From: Erysipelotrichaceae bacterium
GTDB lineage: Bacteria > Bacillota_I > Bacilli_A > Erysipelotrichales > Erysipelotrichaceae
Length of the DNA: 64,000 nucleotides
Reading direction: 5' to 3'
Assembly (NCBI GenBank): GCA_017445225.1
Contig: JAFSUN010000011.1
Span: forward strand, 1 to 64,000
Both the position numbers and the translations under genes were made by a program. Below, one piece after another: positions 51,439 through 60,279 of the stretch (position 1 is its first letter; each line of letters begins with the position of its first letter). The notes beneath the pieces are model-generated. The model made no database searches. It saw nothing but the letters and a program-made list of their open reading frames with translations, and was not told the DNA's origin.

Positions 51439-53458
51439 TTTTCTTTCCTCTCACATAGCGTCTGGGAGCGGAATTGTCGCTCTTGATGTAATGGCACTTC
51501 GGGAAAGCGGAGCAGCCGACGAAGCTCTGGCCGCGGAAATTGACGCGCTTGACCAGCGGACTGCCACATTCCGGACACAGTTCACCGGTTTCCTGCGGGG
51601 CTTCCTTCGGGAGCTTGGCGTTGTACTTGCAGTCGGGGTAGTTGCTGCAGGCAATGAACTTGCCGTAGCGACCCTGGCGGTAAACCAGATCCCCGCCGCA
51701 CTGCGGGCACTTCTCGCCGGTCTTTTCCGGAGCCAGCTTCTCCATGTGCTCATAGGCATTTTCCATTAACGGCATGAAGTCACCGTAGAACTTTCTCAAG
51801 GCGACCAGATGATCGAGATGGCCTTCGGCGATCTCGTCAAGCTGGGATTCCATGTCAGCCGTATACTGGGTATTGATGATGGATGAGAAGAATTCATCCA
51901 GCTTCTTACTGGTCAGCACGCCCTGTTCGGTGGGTACGAAGACCTTGACCTTGCTGCCTTCCGAGGATTTCTCCTGGGTGACATAGCCTCTTTCCAGAAT
52001 GGTATCGATGATCGAGGCATAGGTTGAAGGACGGCCGATGCCGTTTTCCTCCATCGTCTTGACCAGCCGGGCTTCCGTATATCTCTTCGGTCCTTCGGTA
52101 AAGTGCTGCTTGGCCTGAACGTCCAGCGCCGTTAATGACTGACCCGAGGTCAGCGTCGGCAGCAGGCTGTCATCCTTGTCTTCATATTCACCATAGGCCT
52201 TCAGATAGCCGTCAAAGATCAGGGTCTTGCCACTGGCGGCGAAGGAATAGATCCCGTTCTCCAGGGCCACATTCAGGGAGTTGTACTTGGCTGGCTTCAT
52301 CATGGCCGCCAGGGAGCGGCAGTATATCATCTTATAAAGCTTATACTCTTCGCCTGACAGATATTCCTTTACGGCCTTGGGAGTATTGTAGATGCTGGTC
52401 GGCCTGATGGCTTCATGGGCATCCTGGGCATTCTTGTCGGTCTTGCCGTGATAGTAGCCGGCATACTCCTTGCCGTAGGTTTCATTGATGTATTCTCTTC
52501 CCTGCGCCAGGAAGACATTGGACATGCGCACGGAGTCGGTACGCATGTAGGTGATCAGACCGGTCAGCCCGGAAGCGATTTCGACGCCTTCGTAGAGCTT
52601 TTGAGCAACTCTCATGGTCTGCTTGCTGGAGAAATACAGCTTGTTGGCCGCATCCTGCTGCAGCGTACTGGTGGTATAGGGCAGCTTGGGACGGCTTTCG
52701 GTGACGTCTTCCTTGATCTCAGCTACCGTAAACGGATTGTTGCGGCACTCCTGCTGAACCTTGAGGGCGCTCTTTTCATCCGGCAGACCCTTCTTGGTCT
52801 TGGTTACGACCTTCTTGCCGGCGATCTTGTTAAGAGTCGCTTCAAAGGGAATCCCCTGCTCGTTGAACTGAGCCAGAACGCTCCAGTATTCTTCAGGAAC
52901 GAACTGTCTGATCTCCTCTTCGCGATCGACGATCAGCTTCAGAGCTACGGACTGTACGCGGCCGGCGCTCTTGGACTTGATCTTGTTCTTCAGCAGCGTG
53001 GAAAGCTTGAAGCCGATGATGCGGTCCAGCATCCGGCGGGTTTCCTGGGAAGATACCATCATCATGTCGACCTTCTTGGGCTGGTTTATGGCTTCGGAGA
53101 CGACCGGTTTGGTAATTTCGTTGAATACCACCCGGTTGGCCTTGTTCAGGTCCAGATCAAAACGGGTAGCCAGGTGCCAGGCAATCGCCTCGCCCTCTCT
53201 ATCCGGGTCGGTTGCCAGAAGTACTTCACTGGCCTTTTTGATCTTCTTGCCCAGGTCTTCGATTACATCCTTCTTGTCCTTGTTGTCGACGTATTCGGGC
53301 TTGAAATCATTCTCGATGTCAATGCCCAGTCCACCCTTTCCGGTGGTGGCCAGATCTCTGATGTGGCCCTTGGAAGAAACGACCTTGTAGTCGCCTCCCA
53401 GATATCTCTCAATCGTCTTCGCTTTGGAAGGCGATTCAACAATAACTAATTTGCTCAT
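51422..53458 (-). CDS. topA: DNA topoisomerase I (type IA)
   Basis: Relaxes negative supercoils. The 678-residue product has the TOPRIM domain ([34 protein letters not shown]), the active-site Tyr in [11 protein letters not shown] (about residue 298), and two C-terminal four-cysteine zinc ribbons (CPQCGG to CSNYPDC, and CPECGS to CSAFPKC). GGAG lies 9 bases before the ATG. It has its own promoter (53480-53507) after dprA. Confidence 0.97.
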   Translation of the reverse strand: MSKLVIVESPSKAKTIERYLGGDYKVVSSKGHIRDLATTGKGGLGIDIENDFKPEYVDNKDKKDVIEDLGKKIKKASEVLLATDPDREGEAIAWHLATRFDLDLNKANRVVFNEITKPVVSEAINQPKKVDMMMVSSQETRRMLDRIIGFKLSTLLKNKIKSKSAGRVQSVALKLIVDREEEIRQFVPEEYWSVLAQFNEQGIPFEATLNKIAGKKVVTKTKKGLPDEKSALKVQQECRNNPFTVAEIKEDVTESRPKLPYTTSTLQQDAANKLYFSSKQTMRVAQKLYEGVEIASGLTGLITYMRTDSVRMSNVFLAQGREYINETYGKEYAGYYHGKTDKNAQDAHEAIRPTSIYNTPKAVKEYLSGEEYKLYKMIYCRSLAAMMKPAKYNSLNVALENGIYSFAASGKTLIFDGYLKAYGEYEDKDDSLLPTLTSGQSLTALDVQAKQHFTEGPKRYTEARLVKTMEENGIGRPSTYASIIDTILERGYVTQEKSSEGSKVKVFVPTEQGVLTSKKLDEFFSSIINTQYTADMESQLDEIAEGHLDHLVALRKFYGDFMPLMENAYEHMEKLAPEKTGEKCPQCGGDLVYRQGRYGKFIACSNYPDCKYNAKLPKEAPQETGELCPECGSPLVKRVNFRGQSFVGCSAFPKCHYIKSDNSAPRRYVRGKKNAAKS

Positions 53459-53479
53459 GGTATCATCTCCTGTTAGTTA

Positions 53480-53507
53480 TTTTTAGACATGTTTGCCGTT
53501 TTGTCAA
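53480..53507 (-). promoter_or_regulatory. Promoter of topA
   Basis: On the minus strand a perfect TTGACA is 16 bases from TAAAAA. It lies in the 60-base gap between dprA and topA. Confidence 0.6.
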
Positions 53508-53518
53508 TCATTTATGTT

Positions 53519-54247
53519 TCATCCATTAAGCAGATCTTCTCTGATGGTTTCCAGATTAACCATGAAGGCCCCCTGCTGGATCAGCTGATTGCAGCCATCG
53601 GAAAACCAGTCATCGCTGCGGTAAGGGACGGCATAGACCTCCCGGCCCAGTTCCAGCATGTAGTTTACCGTATGCATGGTACCGCTTCTTCTTCTGGCCT
53701 GGGTGACGATCAGTTTTTCACTCAAACCGGCGATGATGCGGTTGCGGAAGGGAAAATGATTTCTCCTGACTCCGACTTCCCTGGGGTATTCGCTTAACAG
53801 CAGCTGGTGCTCTTCCATGTAGTTGTAAAGGTCGCGGTTCTCCGGCGGATAGATGACGTCAAGCCCTTGCCCCAGGATGCCGATGGTATGGCGGGCGGCC
53901 AGGTGAGCGATCCGGTCGATGCCCTCAGCCATGCCGGAAACCACCGTAAAGTCATCTCTGATCTGCCTGACGATCCCGGCTGTAGCGGCAATGCCCTGCC
54001 TTGCGGCCTGGCGGGAGCCGACCACGGCGAGTCGGCGGGTCTTCAGCAGTTCCCGATTGCCCCGGTAGAACAGTACATAGGGCGGCTGCTTAAGCTGCAA
54101 CAGTTCCCGGGGATAGTCTTCGTCCACGATGGTCAAAGCCGGCTGATCGCTGATCAGGCTGATCCTTTCTTCTTGCTTCAGGGCTTTTCGGATGCGGTAA
54201 TAGTCCCCGTCATACTTGACGGCCAGGCTGATTAAAAGGTTTCTCAT
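53519..54247 (-). CDS. dprA: DNA processing protein DprA
   Basis: Binds incoming single-stranded DNA and loads RecA in transformation. The 242-residue product is a Rossmann-like domain with VVGSRQAARQG, VSGMAEGIDRIAH and RNRIIAGLSEKLIV; the N-terminal part is shorter than in Bacillus and there is no C-terminal winged helix. The start codon lies in the 3' arm of a long hairpin (54238-54270) and the ribosome site AAGAG is in its loop, so translation may be repressed. Its neighbours topA, trmFO and xerC are in the Bacillus order. Confidence 0.92.
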   Translation of the reverse strand: MRNLLISLAVKYDGDYYRIRKALKQEERISLISDQPALTIVDEDYPRELLQLKQPPYVLFYRGNRELLKTRRLAVVGSRQAARQGIAATAGIVRQIRDDFTVVSGMAEGIDRIAHLAARHTIGILGQGLDVIYPPENRDLYNYMEEHQLLLSEYPREVGVRRNHFPFRNRIIAGLSEKLIVTQARRRSGTMHTVNYMLELGREVYAVPYRSDDWFSDGCNQLIQQGAFMVNLETIREDLLNG

Positions 54248-54270
54248 ACTAACTCTTAGTCTGAGAAACC
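54238..54270 (-). terminator. Hairpin over the dprA start, terminator or translational switch
   Basis: A 9-bp perfect stem (54238-54246 with 54262-54270) continues, after a 2x2 mismatch, with CTAA/TTAG. On the minus strand it is followed by CTTTTAATC? within dprA, more exactly TTTTAATC directly after the stem. It begins 16 bases after the aldo/keto reductase stop and covers the dprA ribosome site and ATG. It can be read as an attenuating terminator or as a structure occluding translation. Confidence 0.6.
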
Positions 54271-54285
54271 TCGGTTTCCTGTTAA

Positions 54286-55374
54286 TTATTCAAAGGTCCG
54301 GGCAATGAGCTGCAGATTCTCGATGATCGGCAGATGCTGCGGGCAGGCCGACTCACACTGGCCGCACTGCAGACAGGCACTGGCCGGATTCCTTAATCTG
54401 ATGTTGACGTTGTAGTTACTGCGGGCCGCCTTCAGATCGCCGAACAGCTTGTACATGTTGTAGGCGCCGTTGATCTTGGCGATCGGGATGTTCATCGGAC
54501 AGCCCTTCTCGCAATAGTGACAGCTGGTGCAGGCGATCCGGTCAATGGTATCCAGTTTCCGCTGAACCTCTCTGATCAGTTCCATCTCCTTTTCATTAAG
54601 GGGCTGGAAATCCTTCATGTAGGAGAGGTTGTCAGCCATCTGGGCGATGTTGCTCATGCCGCTTAAGACGATCATGACCGGCTCTTGGGAAGCGACGAAT
54701 CTGATGGCCCAGCTGGGCAGTGAGGCTTCCGGAGCATACTCCTTCAGTCCTCTGACGATGTCTTCCGGCAGATCGGCCAGCAGGCCGCCCTTGACCGGTT
54801 CCATGACGACGACTTTCTTGCCGTGCTTCTTACATACCTCCAGATTTCCTTTGGAGGCAATGGCCGGGTTTTCCCAGTCAGCGTAGTTGACCTGCAGCTG
54901 AACGAAATCGACATAGGGATGCTCCCTCAGGATCTGATCCAGCAGATCCGGGGTATCATGGAATGAGAAGCCCAGATTCCTGATGAGGCCTTTCTTCTTC
55001 TGTTCAATGACGAAATCCCACAGCCCTCTTTCCTCATAGAGGTGGATGTTGCTGTCGCGCAGGGAATGCAGCAGATAATAGTCAAAATAACCGGCCTGGG
55101 TCCTTTCCAGGGAAGTCGCAAACTGCGCCAGAGCGGCTTCGCGGCTTTCGGCCATCCAGCCGTTCATCTTGGTAGCCAGGGTATAGGTGTTGCGGGGATG
55201 ACGTTCAACCAGCGCCTTTCTGATGGCTTCCTCACTGCCTTCATAGACGAAGGCGGTGTCAAAATAGGTGCCGCCGGCTTCAATGAACATGTCGGCCATC
55301 ACCTTGACCTGTTCAACATCAATGCTCCCGTCTTCCAGTTTCGGTAATCTCATCAAGCCAAATCCCAGTTTCAT
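54286..55374 (-). CDS. Aldo/keto reductase with two C-terminal [4Fe-4S] motifs
   Basis: A 362-residue protein. The first ~280 residues are an AKR barrel (MKLGFGLMRLPKLEDG, FDTAFVYEGSEEAIRKAL with the Tyr, YYLLHSLRD). The C-terminus has CTSCHYCEKGCPMNIP and CLQCGQCESACPQHLP, two ferredoxin-type clusters. This fusion is common in anaerobic Bacillota and implies electron transfer from iron-sulfur clusters, but the substrate is unknown. ATG 55374 has GGAGG about five bases upstream. It lies 10 bases after rnhB in the rbgA-rnhB unit. Confidence 0.9.
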   Translation of the reverse strand: MKLGFGLMRLPKLEDGSIDVEQVKVMADMFIEAGGTYFDTAFVYEGSEEAIRKALVERHPRNTYTLATKMNGWMAESREAALAQFATSLERTQAGYFDYYLLHSLRDSNIHLYEERGLWDFVIEQKKKGLIRNLGFSFHDTPDLLDQILREHPYVDFVQLQVNYADWENPAIASKGNLEVCKKHGKKVVVMEPVKGGLLADLPEDIVRGLKEYAPEASLPSWAIRFVASQEPVMIVLSGMSNIAQMADNLSYMKDFQPLNEKEMELIREVQRKLDTIDRIACTSCHYCEKGCPMNIPIAKINGAYNMYKLFGDLKAARSNYNVNIRLRNPASACLQCGQCESACPQHLPIIENLQLIARTFE

Positions 55375-55384
55375 CTTATCCTCC

Positions 55385-55996
55385 TCAGTCAAACAGACTC
55401 ATCTGCAGCCGGTCCATGACCGGACGGTAGCTCTTGCGGTGAATGGGCAGTACCCCATACTTCTCCAGCGCTTCCAGGTGTTTTTTGGTCCCGTAGCCCT
55501 TGTGGCTGGCAAATCCGTATTCCGGGTAGATTCTGTCATATTCATACATGATCCGATCCCTGGTCACCTTGGCAAGAATGCTGCCGGCAGCGATGGAACA
55601 GCTCAGGGTATCACCCTTGATCAGGGAAATGACCTTCTTATCAATATATAAGTCGACGGCATCGGTCAGGATGAGGTCGGCTTTTGAGGCCAGGGCGATC
55701 TCGGTCATGGCCTTGCGGTCGGCTTCCAGGATGTTCAGCCGGTCGATCTCCTCCACTTCAACTACCCGGATGTCGTAGAACAGGGCATCGCGGATGATGA
55801 TGTCATAGAGGGCTTCCCGCTTCTTCTCGGTAAGTTGCTTGGAATCGTTGATCTCTCCGGAATCATAACCTTGCGGAAAGATTACCCCGGCAACGACCAG
55901 CGGTCCGGCCAGGGGTCCCCGGCCGGCTTCATCAATGCCAACAACTGAAAGGCCTTCTCTCCAGGCTTCCAGTTCGTATTTATTGGGCGTCTTCAT
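55385..55996 (-). CDS. rnhB: Ribonuclease HII
   Basis: Removes ribonucleotides from DNA. The 203-residue product has the DEDD-type site in VGIDEAGRGPLAGPLV and NDSKQLTEKKR, LTDAVDLY, and CSIAAGSILAKVTRDR. Its start overlaps the end of rbgA by 17 bases, the order rbgA-rnhB being that of Bacillus ylqF-rnhB. Confidence 0.97.
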   Translation of the reverse strand: MKTPNKYELEAWREGLSVVGIDEAGRGPLAGPLVVAGVIFPQGYDSGEINDSKQLTEKKREALYDIIIRDALFYDIRVVEVEEIDRLNILEADRKAMTEIALASKADLILTDAVDLYIDKKVISLIKGDTLSCSIAAGSILAKVTRDRIMYEYDRIYPEYGFASHKGYGTKKHLEALEKYGVLPIHRKSYRPVMDRLQMSLFD

Positions 55997-56861
55997 CCGG
56001 GCTCTCCCAGCTCACCTTGCCGATGGTGCCGTCGCGGAAGTCCTTATACAACAGCAGATAGGCCTTCCTGACATCCATTCCCTCATCGCCGGTCACGATC
56101 GAACGGTTGCGGGCGATGTCGGCAACGATCTTTTCATTCTCCTGATCGCTTTCCACGCCATAGCGCTGCTTCAGAATCTCCGGATAATGGACCTTAAGAT
56201 ATTCCAGTCCGTAATTGCACAGTTCCTCAACCGGAACGACATTCTCGCTGACGGAACCGCACAGAGCCAGCTTGTAGCCGATCTCCATGTCTTCAAACTT
56301 CGGCCACAGAACACCGGGTGTATCCAGCAGAGCAACATCAGGCGACACCTTGATCCACTGCAGATTTCTGGTCACTCCGGGATGGTTGGCGGTCTTAGCA
56401 GCCTTCTTGCCGGTGACGCTGTTGATCAGTGTGCTCTTGCCGACATTGGGGATGCCGACGACCATGGCCTTGATCTCGACATGCCGCATGCCTCTGGCCT
56501 TCTGTTTGGCGATCTTGTCGGCCATGATCTTCTGACAGGCATTGGAGATGGTTTTGGCGACGCTGTCCTTCAGCAGATTCATGGCAATGGCGTAGATGCC
56601 CTGCCCAGCCAGCCAGCTGATCCAGCTTTCCGTTACCCGGTCATCCGCCTGGTCCTTTTTGGCCAGCACGATGCAGCGGGGCTTGTTGCCGATGACTTCC
56701 GCCAGTAAGGGGTTCTGAGAGCTCAGGGGGATCCTGGCATCTCTTAATTCGATCACCATGTCTACAGAACGGATGTTTTCCTGCATTTCTCTCTTGGCTT
56801 TGGCCATGTGTCCCGGAAACCAGTTGATGGTGGTCCGGTTAATGCTCTTCTCTTCAGCCAT
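55980..56861 (-). CDS. rbgA: Ribosome biogenesis GTPase RbgA (YlqF)
   Basis: Circularly permuted GTPase for late 50S assembly. The 293-residue product shows the permuted order: INWFPGHMAKAKREM, then NKxD-like AKKDQAD (G4), then GIPNVGKSTLINSVTG (G1), then LLDTPGVLWPKF (G3), then the C-terminal helical RNA-binding domain. ATG 56861 has GGAG 8 bases upstream; a GTG three codons upstream is too close. Confidence 0.96.
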   Translation of the reverse strand: MAEEKSINRTTINWFPGHMAKAKREMQENIRSVDMVIELRDARIPLSSQNPLLAEVIGNKPRCIVLAKKDQADDRVTESWISWLAGQGIYAIAMNLLKDSVAKTISNACQKIMADKIAKQKARGMRHVEIKAMVVGIPNVGKSTLINSVTGKKAAKTANHPGVTRNLQWIKVSPDVALLDTPGVLWPKFEDMEIGYKLALCGSVSENVVPVEELCNYGLEYLKVHYPEILKQRYGVESDQENEKIVADIARNRSIVTGDEGMDVRKAYLLLYKDFRDGTIGKVSWESPDEDAQ

Positions 56862-56866
56862 GATGA

Positions 56867-57409
56867 TCACTCCTTTCCATGGTGATATTCCTCTGCCTCA
56901 AGGCAGTAGTTTTCAATGATTCTTTCGCTGCCGTCCTTTTCCCAGATGACCTTCTTTTCATTAAGGTATCTCAGGCCAGTGCCAATCGCCAGATGGCGGG
57001 AAGGTTCATTGTCCTTCAGGCAGCTGTAGATGAAGGCCTGCCCTTTCTTTTCCTCAAATACCAGTTTCATAAAGGCCTGCAGTATCTGCCGCCCGTATCC
57101 CTGCTTTTGCCAGGGTACGGCCAGACAGATGCCGCTTTCATGGTAGAAGCCCTCGCCTTCTTCCCGGATTCCGGCCATGCCGATGGCTTCACCGGTTTCC
57201 TTACGGCAGACAAAAAAGGCATCGTGATCCTGCTGATAGCGGATCGAGCGCTCCAGGCGGTCTTCAGCCTCTTCTTCGCTCAGGGTGGCCGGCCAGTACA
57301 TCCAGGCGGCGATCCTTTCATCGCTCCAGACATTCTTCCAGATGGCTTTCAGGTCACCCTGCTCAGCCTTCCTGATGATGAGGTCTCTGGTCGTAAGTTC
57401 CGTTACCAT
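56867..57409 (-). CDS. GNAT-family N-acetyltransferase (RimJ/RimL type)
   Basis: A 180-residue protein with the acetyl-CoA-binding pattern VPWQKQGYGRQILQAFMKLVF and LTTRDLIIRKAEQGDLKAIW at the N-terminus, as in RimJ/RimL-type acetyltransferases with small-molecule or protein substrates. The target is unknown. There is no Shine-Dalgarno before the ATG, which lies ten bases past a terminator. It precedes rbgA by five bases. Confidence 0.75.
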   Translation of the reverse strand: MVTELTTRDLIIRKAEQGDLKAIWKNVWSDERIAAWMYWPATLSEEEAEDRLERSIRYQQDHDAFFVCRKETGEAIGMAGIREEGEGFYHESGICLAVPWQKQGYGRQILQAFMKLVFEEKKGQAFIYSCLKDNEPSRHLAIGTGLRYLNEKKVIWEKDGSERIIENYCLEAEEYHHGKE

Positions 57410-57416
57410 AAATACA

Positions 57417-57441
57417 ACAAAAATCTGCGTTAACAGATTTT
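57417..57441 (-). terminator. Intrinsic terminator of lepB
   Basis: AAAATCTG (57420-57427) pairs with CAGATTTT (57434-57441) around a 6-base loop; the minus strand continues TTTTTGTTG. Confidence 0.75.
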
Positions 57442-57451
57442 CCTTTCTTTT

Positions 57452-58045
57452 TTACCTGGCGGCTCCGAAGTCCGCAAAGGGATAGAGTACGAACACGCCC
57501 TTGGAGAGGATGTTATCCCGTCTGAAGGGGCCGTAATAACGCGAATCCATGGAAACCAGACGGTTATCTCCGAGGCAGAAGTATTCATCTTCACCCAGGA
57601 TGTAGGTGAAGTTCTTGGTAAACAGGCCATCAGTAGTCTTCTTAACCTGCTGAGCAACATATTCACTGTCCAGGAACGGTTCTTCAACCAGCTGACCATT
57701 GACGTAGAGCTTGCTGTTTTCATAGCGGATCGTCTCATTGGGCAGACCGATGACTCTCTTGATCAGGTTTTCTTCCTTGGAATCCAGATCGATGACCACG
57801 ATGTCAAAGCGCTGGATCTCCTGAAGATTTTTCGCAATGATGCTGGAGAAACCGATGGACTTATCGTGAACTTCCGGATGCATGGAAGTACCCTTGACGA
57901 TGACCGGCTTAAAGAACCAGGTGGTTATCATCAGGCAGACCACGCAGGTGATGAAAACCGTCCAGATGGTATCCTTGATGTCATCCCATCTCAACATCAG
58001 CCAGACTATCACTACGGCCAGTTTATCCTTGATCGTTTCCTTCAT
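57452..58045 (-). CDS. lepB: Signal peptidase I
   Basis: Membrane serine protease that cleaves signal peptides. The 197-residue product has an N-terminal membrane segment (about 24-46) and the Ser/Lys dyad: Ser in KGTSMHPEV and Lys in NLIKRVIGLPNET, followed by LGDNRLVSMDSRYYGP. AGAGAG is four bases before the ATG. A TATAAT lies at 58075-58080. It follows rplS after a terminator; in Bacillus sipS is elsewhere but many Bacillota have lepB between rplS and rbgA as here. Confidence 0.96.
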   Translation of the reverse strand: MKETIKDKLAVVIVWLMLRWDDIKDTIWTVFITCVVCLMITTWFFKPVIVKGTSMHPEVHDKSIGFSSIIAKNLQEIQRFDIVVIDLDSKEENLIKRVIGLPNETIRYENSKLYVNGQLVEEPFLDSEYVAQQVKKTTDGLFTKNFTYILGEDEYFCLGDNRLVSMDSRYYGPFRRDNILSKGVFVLYPFADFGAAR

Positions 58046-58090
58046 ATCTCTCTTACGCGCACTCCTGTTTTTTTATTATATCAGTTAGAA

Positions 58091-58125
58091 CAGAAAAAGA
58101 AAAGCGTGCAGCAGAACTGCACACT
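58091..58125 (-). terminator. Intrinsic terminator of rplS
   Basis: AGCGTGCAG (58103-58111) pairs with CTGCACACT (58117-58125) with one G-U pair, followed on the minus strand by TTTCTTTTTC. Confidence 0.82.
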
Positions 58126-58133
58126 TGCATGTT

Positions 58134-58481
58134 TTAACGCTTTTCTTCGATACGGCTGGCTTTTCCAGAACGTCCGCGCAGGTAATATAACTTGCTTCTT
58201 CTGACCTTGCCATGGCGTACCAGTTCGATCCTGTCAATGATCGGGGAATTTACAGGGAAGGTTCTTTCAACACCTACACCGTTTGACATCTTACGAACGG
58301 TGAAGGTCTTGGCGATGCCTGTGCCTGTGGTTCCGATGACGACACCCTCAAAGTTCTGAATACGGGTCTTGTCACCTTCCTTGATTTTTACGTGTACTCT
58401 TACGGTTGAACCGGTACGAAAATCAGGAACATCATTGCGCAGCTGAGTTTTGGTAATCTCATTTAAGACTGATAATTTCAT
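58134..58481 (-). CDS. rplS: 50S ribosomal protein L19
   Basis: A 115-residue protein at the 30S-50S interface. Recognised by [34 protein letters not shown] and the C-terminal [24 protein letters not shown] lies 8 bases before the ATG. It has its own promoter and a leader of about 88 bases with two hairpins; it is separated from trmD by a nucleoside hydrolase gene, an unusual insertion in the trmD-rplS pair. Confidence 0.97.
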   Translation of the reverse strand: MKLSVLNEITKTQLRNDVPDFRTGSTVRVHVKIKEGDKTRIQNFEGVVIGTTGTGIAKTFTVRKMSNGVGVERTFPVNSPIIDRIELVRHGKVRRSKLYYLRGRSGKASRIEEKR

Positions 58482-58569
58482 CTCTCTGCTCTCCTTTTCT
58501 CATGCATACGTGTCAATAGTTCATGAACACAAATAAAATCAGCGGAACTATTCAAGCTTACGCTCGAAT
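58482..58569 (-). ncRNA. rplS leader, candidate L19-type autoregulatory leader
   Basis: The leader holds two hairpins: TTCGAGC/GCTTGAA with a GTAA loop near 58551-58568, and ATAGTTC/GAACTAT at about 58516-58552 enclosing a large loop. Bacillota often have an L19 leader RNA (Rfam L19_leader) in this position that represses rplS. Match to the covariance model cannot be tested here. Confidence 0.4.
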
Positions 58570-58598
58570 ATATTAACACACCGCAGAGAAGATTTCAA
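58570..58598 (-). promoter_or_regulatory. Promoter of rplS
   Basis: On the minus strand TTGAAA and TAATAT are 17 bases apart, about 90 bases before the rplS ATG. Confidence 0.7.
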
Positions 58599-58613
58599 CA
58601 GAAATTTCGCTGG

Positions 58614-59552
58614 TTAACTGTAATGTTTCAGGCACTTTTCCACGATGTCCCAGAAGCGGTCGACATCGATATCTACGGCGACATGGACATTCGGCTTCTT
58701 CTTCTGCATGTTGAACAGGTCGCAGTTCGTCCGGCCATAGGACGGGCCCTTGTTGGTATCAACTTCGCAATGGCAGTGATTCAGTTTCAAAATGCTTTCA
58801 TCCAGCAGATAGGCAATGGTCACCGGATCATGCAGCGGTCCGCCGTCCCAGCCGAAGACCTGCTTCTGGTTCTTGTTGTAGAACTCCATCATATCCTTGA
58901 ACAGCGTGGAAGCCGTATTGCCCAGGGCGTTCATCCGGTCGATGATGTTCTGGTAGCAGCTCACCTTTCTGGTGACGTCCAGCCCGCACATGATGATCGG
59001 CACACCGCTGTTGAAGACGATGTCTGCAGCCTCCGGGTCAGCCACGATGTTGAATTCAGCCGCCGGAGTGACGTTGCCGAAGCCGTAGGAACCGCCCATC
59101 AGGACAATCCTGTCGATCTTCTCCAGGATCCGGGGTTCCAGTCTCATGGCCATTGCAATGTTGGTCAGCGGTCCGGTGGGGCACAGGATGATCTTCTCAT
59201 CACTGTTCATCAGCGTATTGATAATGAAGCTTACCGCATGCAGTGGCCGGGCTTCCTTATTGAGGGTTTCAAATACCGGGCCGTCCAGTCCGCTTTCGCC
59301 ATGGATGAAACCGGCATACATCGGTTCCCTGACCAGCGGCCGGGCATTTCCGGCATAGACATCGACATCGATGTCCAGGTGCTGAGTAACCTTGAGAGCG
59401 TTGTTGACGGTCTTGGCCAGAGTCTGGTTGCCGGCTACGACGGTAATACCCAGCAGGTCAAGTTCGGGATTATTACCGGCCATCATGATGGCCACGGCAT
59501 CATCATGACCGGGATCGCAGTCAAGAATCAGTTTCTTCTTCAGTGTTTTCAT
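58614..59552 (-). CDS. Inosine-uridine type nucleoside hydrolase
   Basis: Cleaves ribonucleosides into base and ribose. The 312-residue product has the calcium-binding signature ILDCDPGHDDAVAI at the N-terminus, VVAGNQTLAKT, ILCPTGPLTNIAMAM, LMGGSYGFGNVTPAAEFN and CGLDVTRKV, and ends with the DGGPLHDPVTIAYLL segment containing the catalytic His. The base preference is unknown. ATG 59552 (a TTG lies two codons upstream) overlaps the trmD end by 32 bases. It probably supports the salvage theme with cdd and deoC. Confidence 0.93.
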   Translation of the reverse strand: MKTLKKKLILDCDPGHDDAVAIMMAGNNPELDLLGITVVAGNQTLAKTVNNALKVTQHLDIDVDVYAGNARPLVREPMYAGFIHGESGLDGPVFETLNKEARPLHAVSFIINTLMNSDEKIILCPTGPLTNIAMAMRLEPRILEKIDRIVLMGGSYGFGNVTPAAEFNIVADPEAADIVFNSGVPIIMCGLDVTRKVSCYQNIIDRMNALGNTASTLFKDMMEFYNKNQKQVFGWDGGPLHDPVTIAYLLDESILKLNHCHCEVDTNKGPSYGRTNCDLFNMQKKKPNVHVAVDIDVDRFWDIVEKCLKHYS

Positions 59553-60279
59553 TTTCAAGTCTCATTTCCAGTTTAATGTCTTCAAGCATTCTTTCTTCTT
59601 CTTTGGTAAATTGGTGTTTCTCCAGCAGATCCGGTCTTCTTCTCAAAGTCTTCTTCAGACTCTCCTTAAGACGGAACTTGCGGATGTTTTCATGATGTCC
59701 GCTTAAGAGGACCTCGGGAACGATCTTTCCTTCATAGTCGATCGGCCTGGTATATTGGGGGTATTCCAGAAGATCGTTTTCAAAGGATTCATCGACGCTG
59801 CTGTCATCAGCGATGACACCCCTTAACAGCCTTACGATCGCATCGGTCACGACCATCGAGCCCAGCTCCCCGCCGGTCAGAATGTAGTCACCGATGGAGA
59901 TCTCCTCATCGACATATTCGGCTATCCGGGCATCATAGCCCTCATAGTGGCCGCACATAATGATGATATCATCCATTTTGGACAGTTCTCTGGCTTTTTT
60001 CTGACTGAAGGTCGTGCCGGAAGGTTCCATCAGAATGACATGGCTTTCCGGTTTCCTGACATATCTGAGGCAGTCCAGCAGCGGCTGACACATTAAAACC
60101 ATGCCCTGGCCTCCTCCGAAGGGATATTCATCGACCCGGGTATGCTTGTCATTGGTATGCTTGCGGAAGTCAACGATCTGGATATCCACCAGATCCTTCA
60201 GCCGTGCCTTCTTGATGATCGAGGTATTCAGGAATCCGTCGAACATGTCCGGAAAAAGCGTCAGGATCGTTATCTTCAT
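59521..60279 (-). CDS. trmD: tRNA (guanine(37)-N1)-methyltransferase
   Basis: A SPOUT enzyme making m1G37, which prevents frameshifting. The 252-residue product has ITILTLFPDMFDGFLNTSII, YPFGGGQGMVLMCQPLL, and the knot MCGHYEGYDARIAEYVDEEISIGD-type region with SIGDYILTGGELGSMVV. It overlaps the rimM end by four bases. The C-terminal tail (ENENTEEETDS) is acidic and extends beyond the usual end. Confidence 0.97.
   Translation of the reverse strand: MKITILTLFPDMFDGFLNTSIIKKARLKDLVDIQIVDFRKHTNDKHTRVDEYPFGGGQGMVLMCQPLLDCLRYVRKPESHVILMEPSGTTFSQKKARELSKMDDIIIMCGHYEGYDARIAEYVDEEISIGDYILTGGELGSMVVTDAIVRLLRGVIADDSSVDESFENDLLEYPQYTRPIDYEGKIVPEVLLSGHHENIRKFRLKESLKKTLRRRPDLLEKHQFTKEEERMLEDIKLEMRLENENTEEETDS

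Noticed and set aside
52415-53449. 344-codon plus-strand frame opposite topA
   Set aside because: Antisense shadow of topA with no recognisable domain.
58623-59576. 317-codon plus-strand frame opposite the nucleoside hydrolase
   Set aside because: The minus-strand frame has clear nucleoside hydrolase motifs; the plus-strand frame has none.
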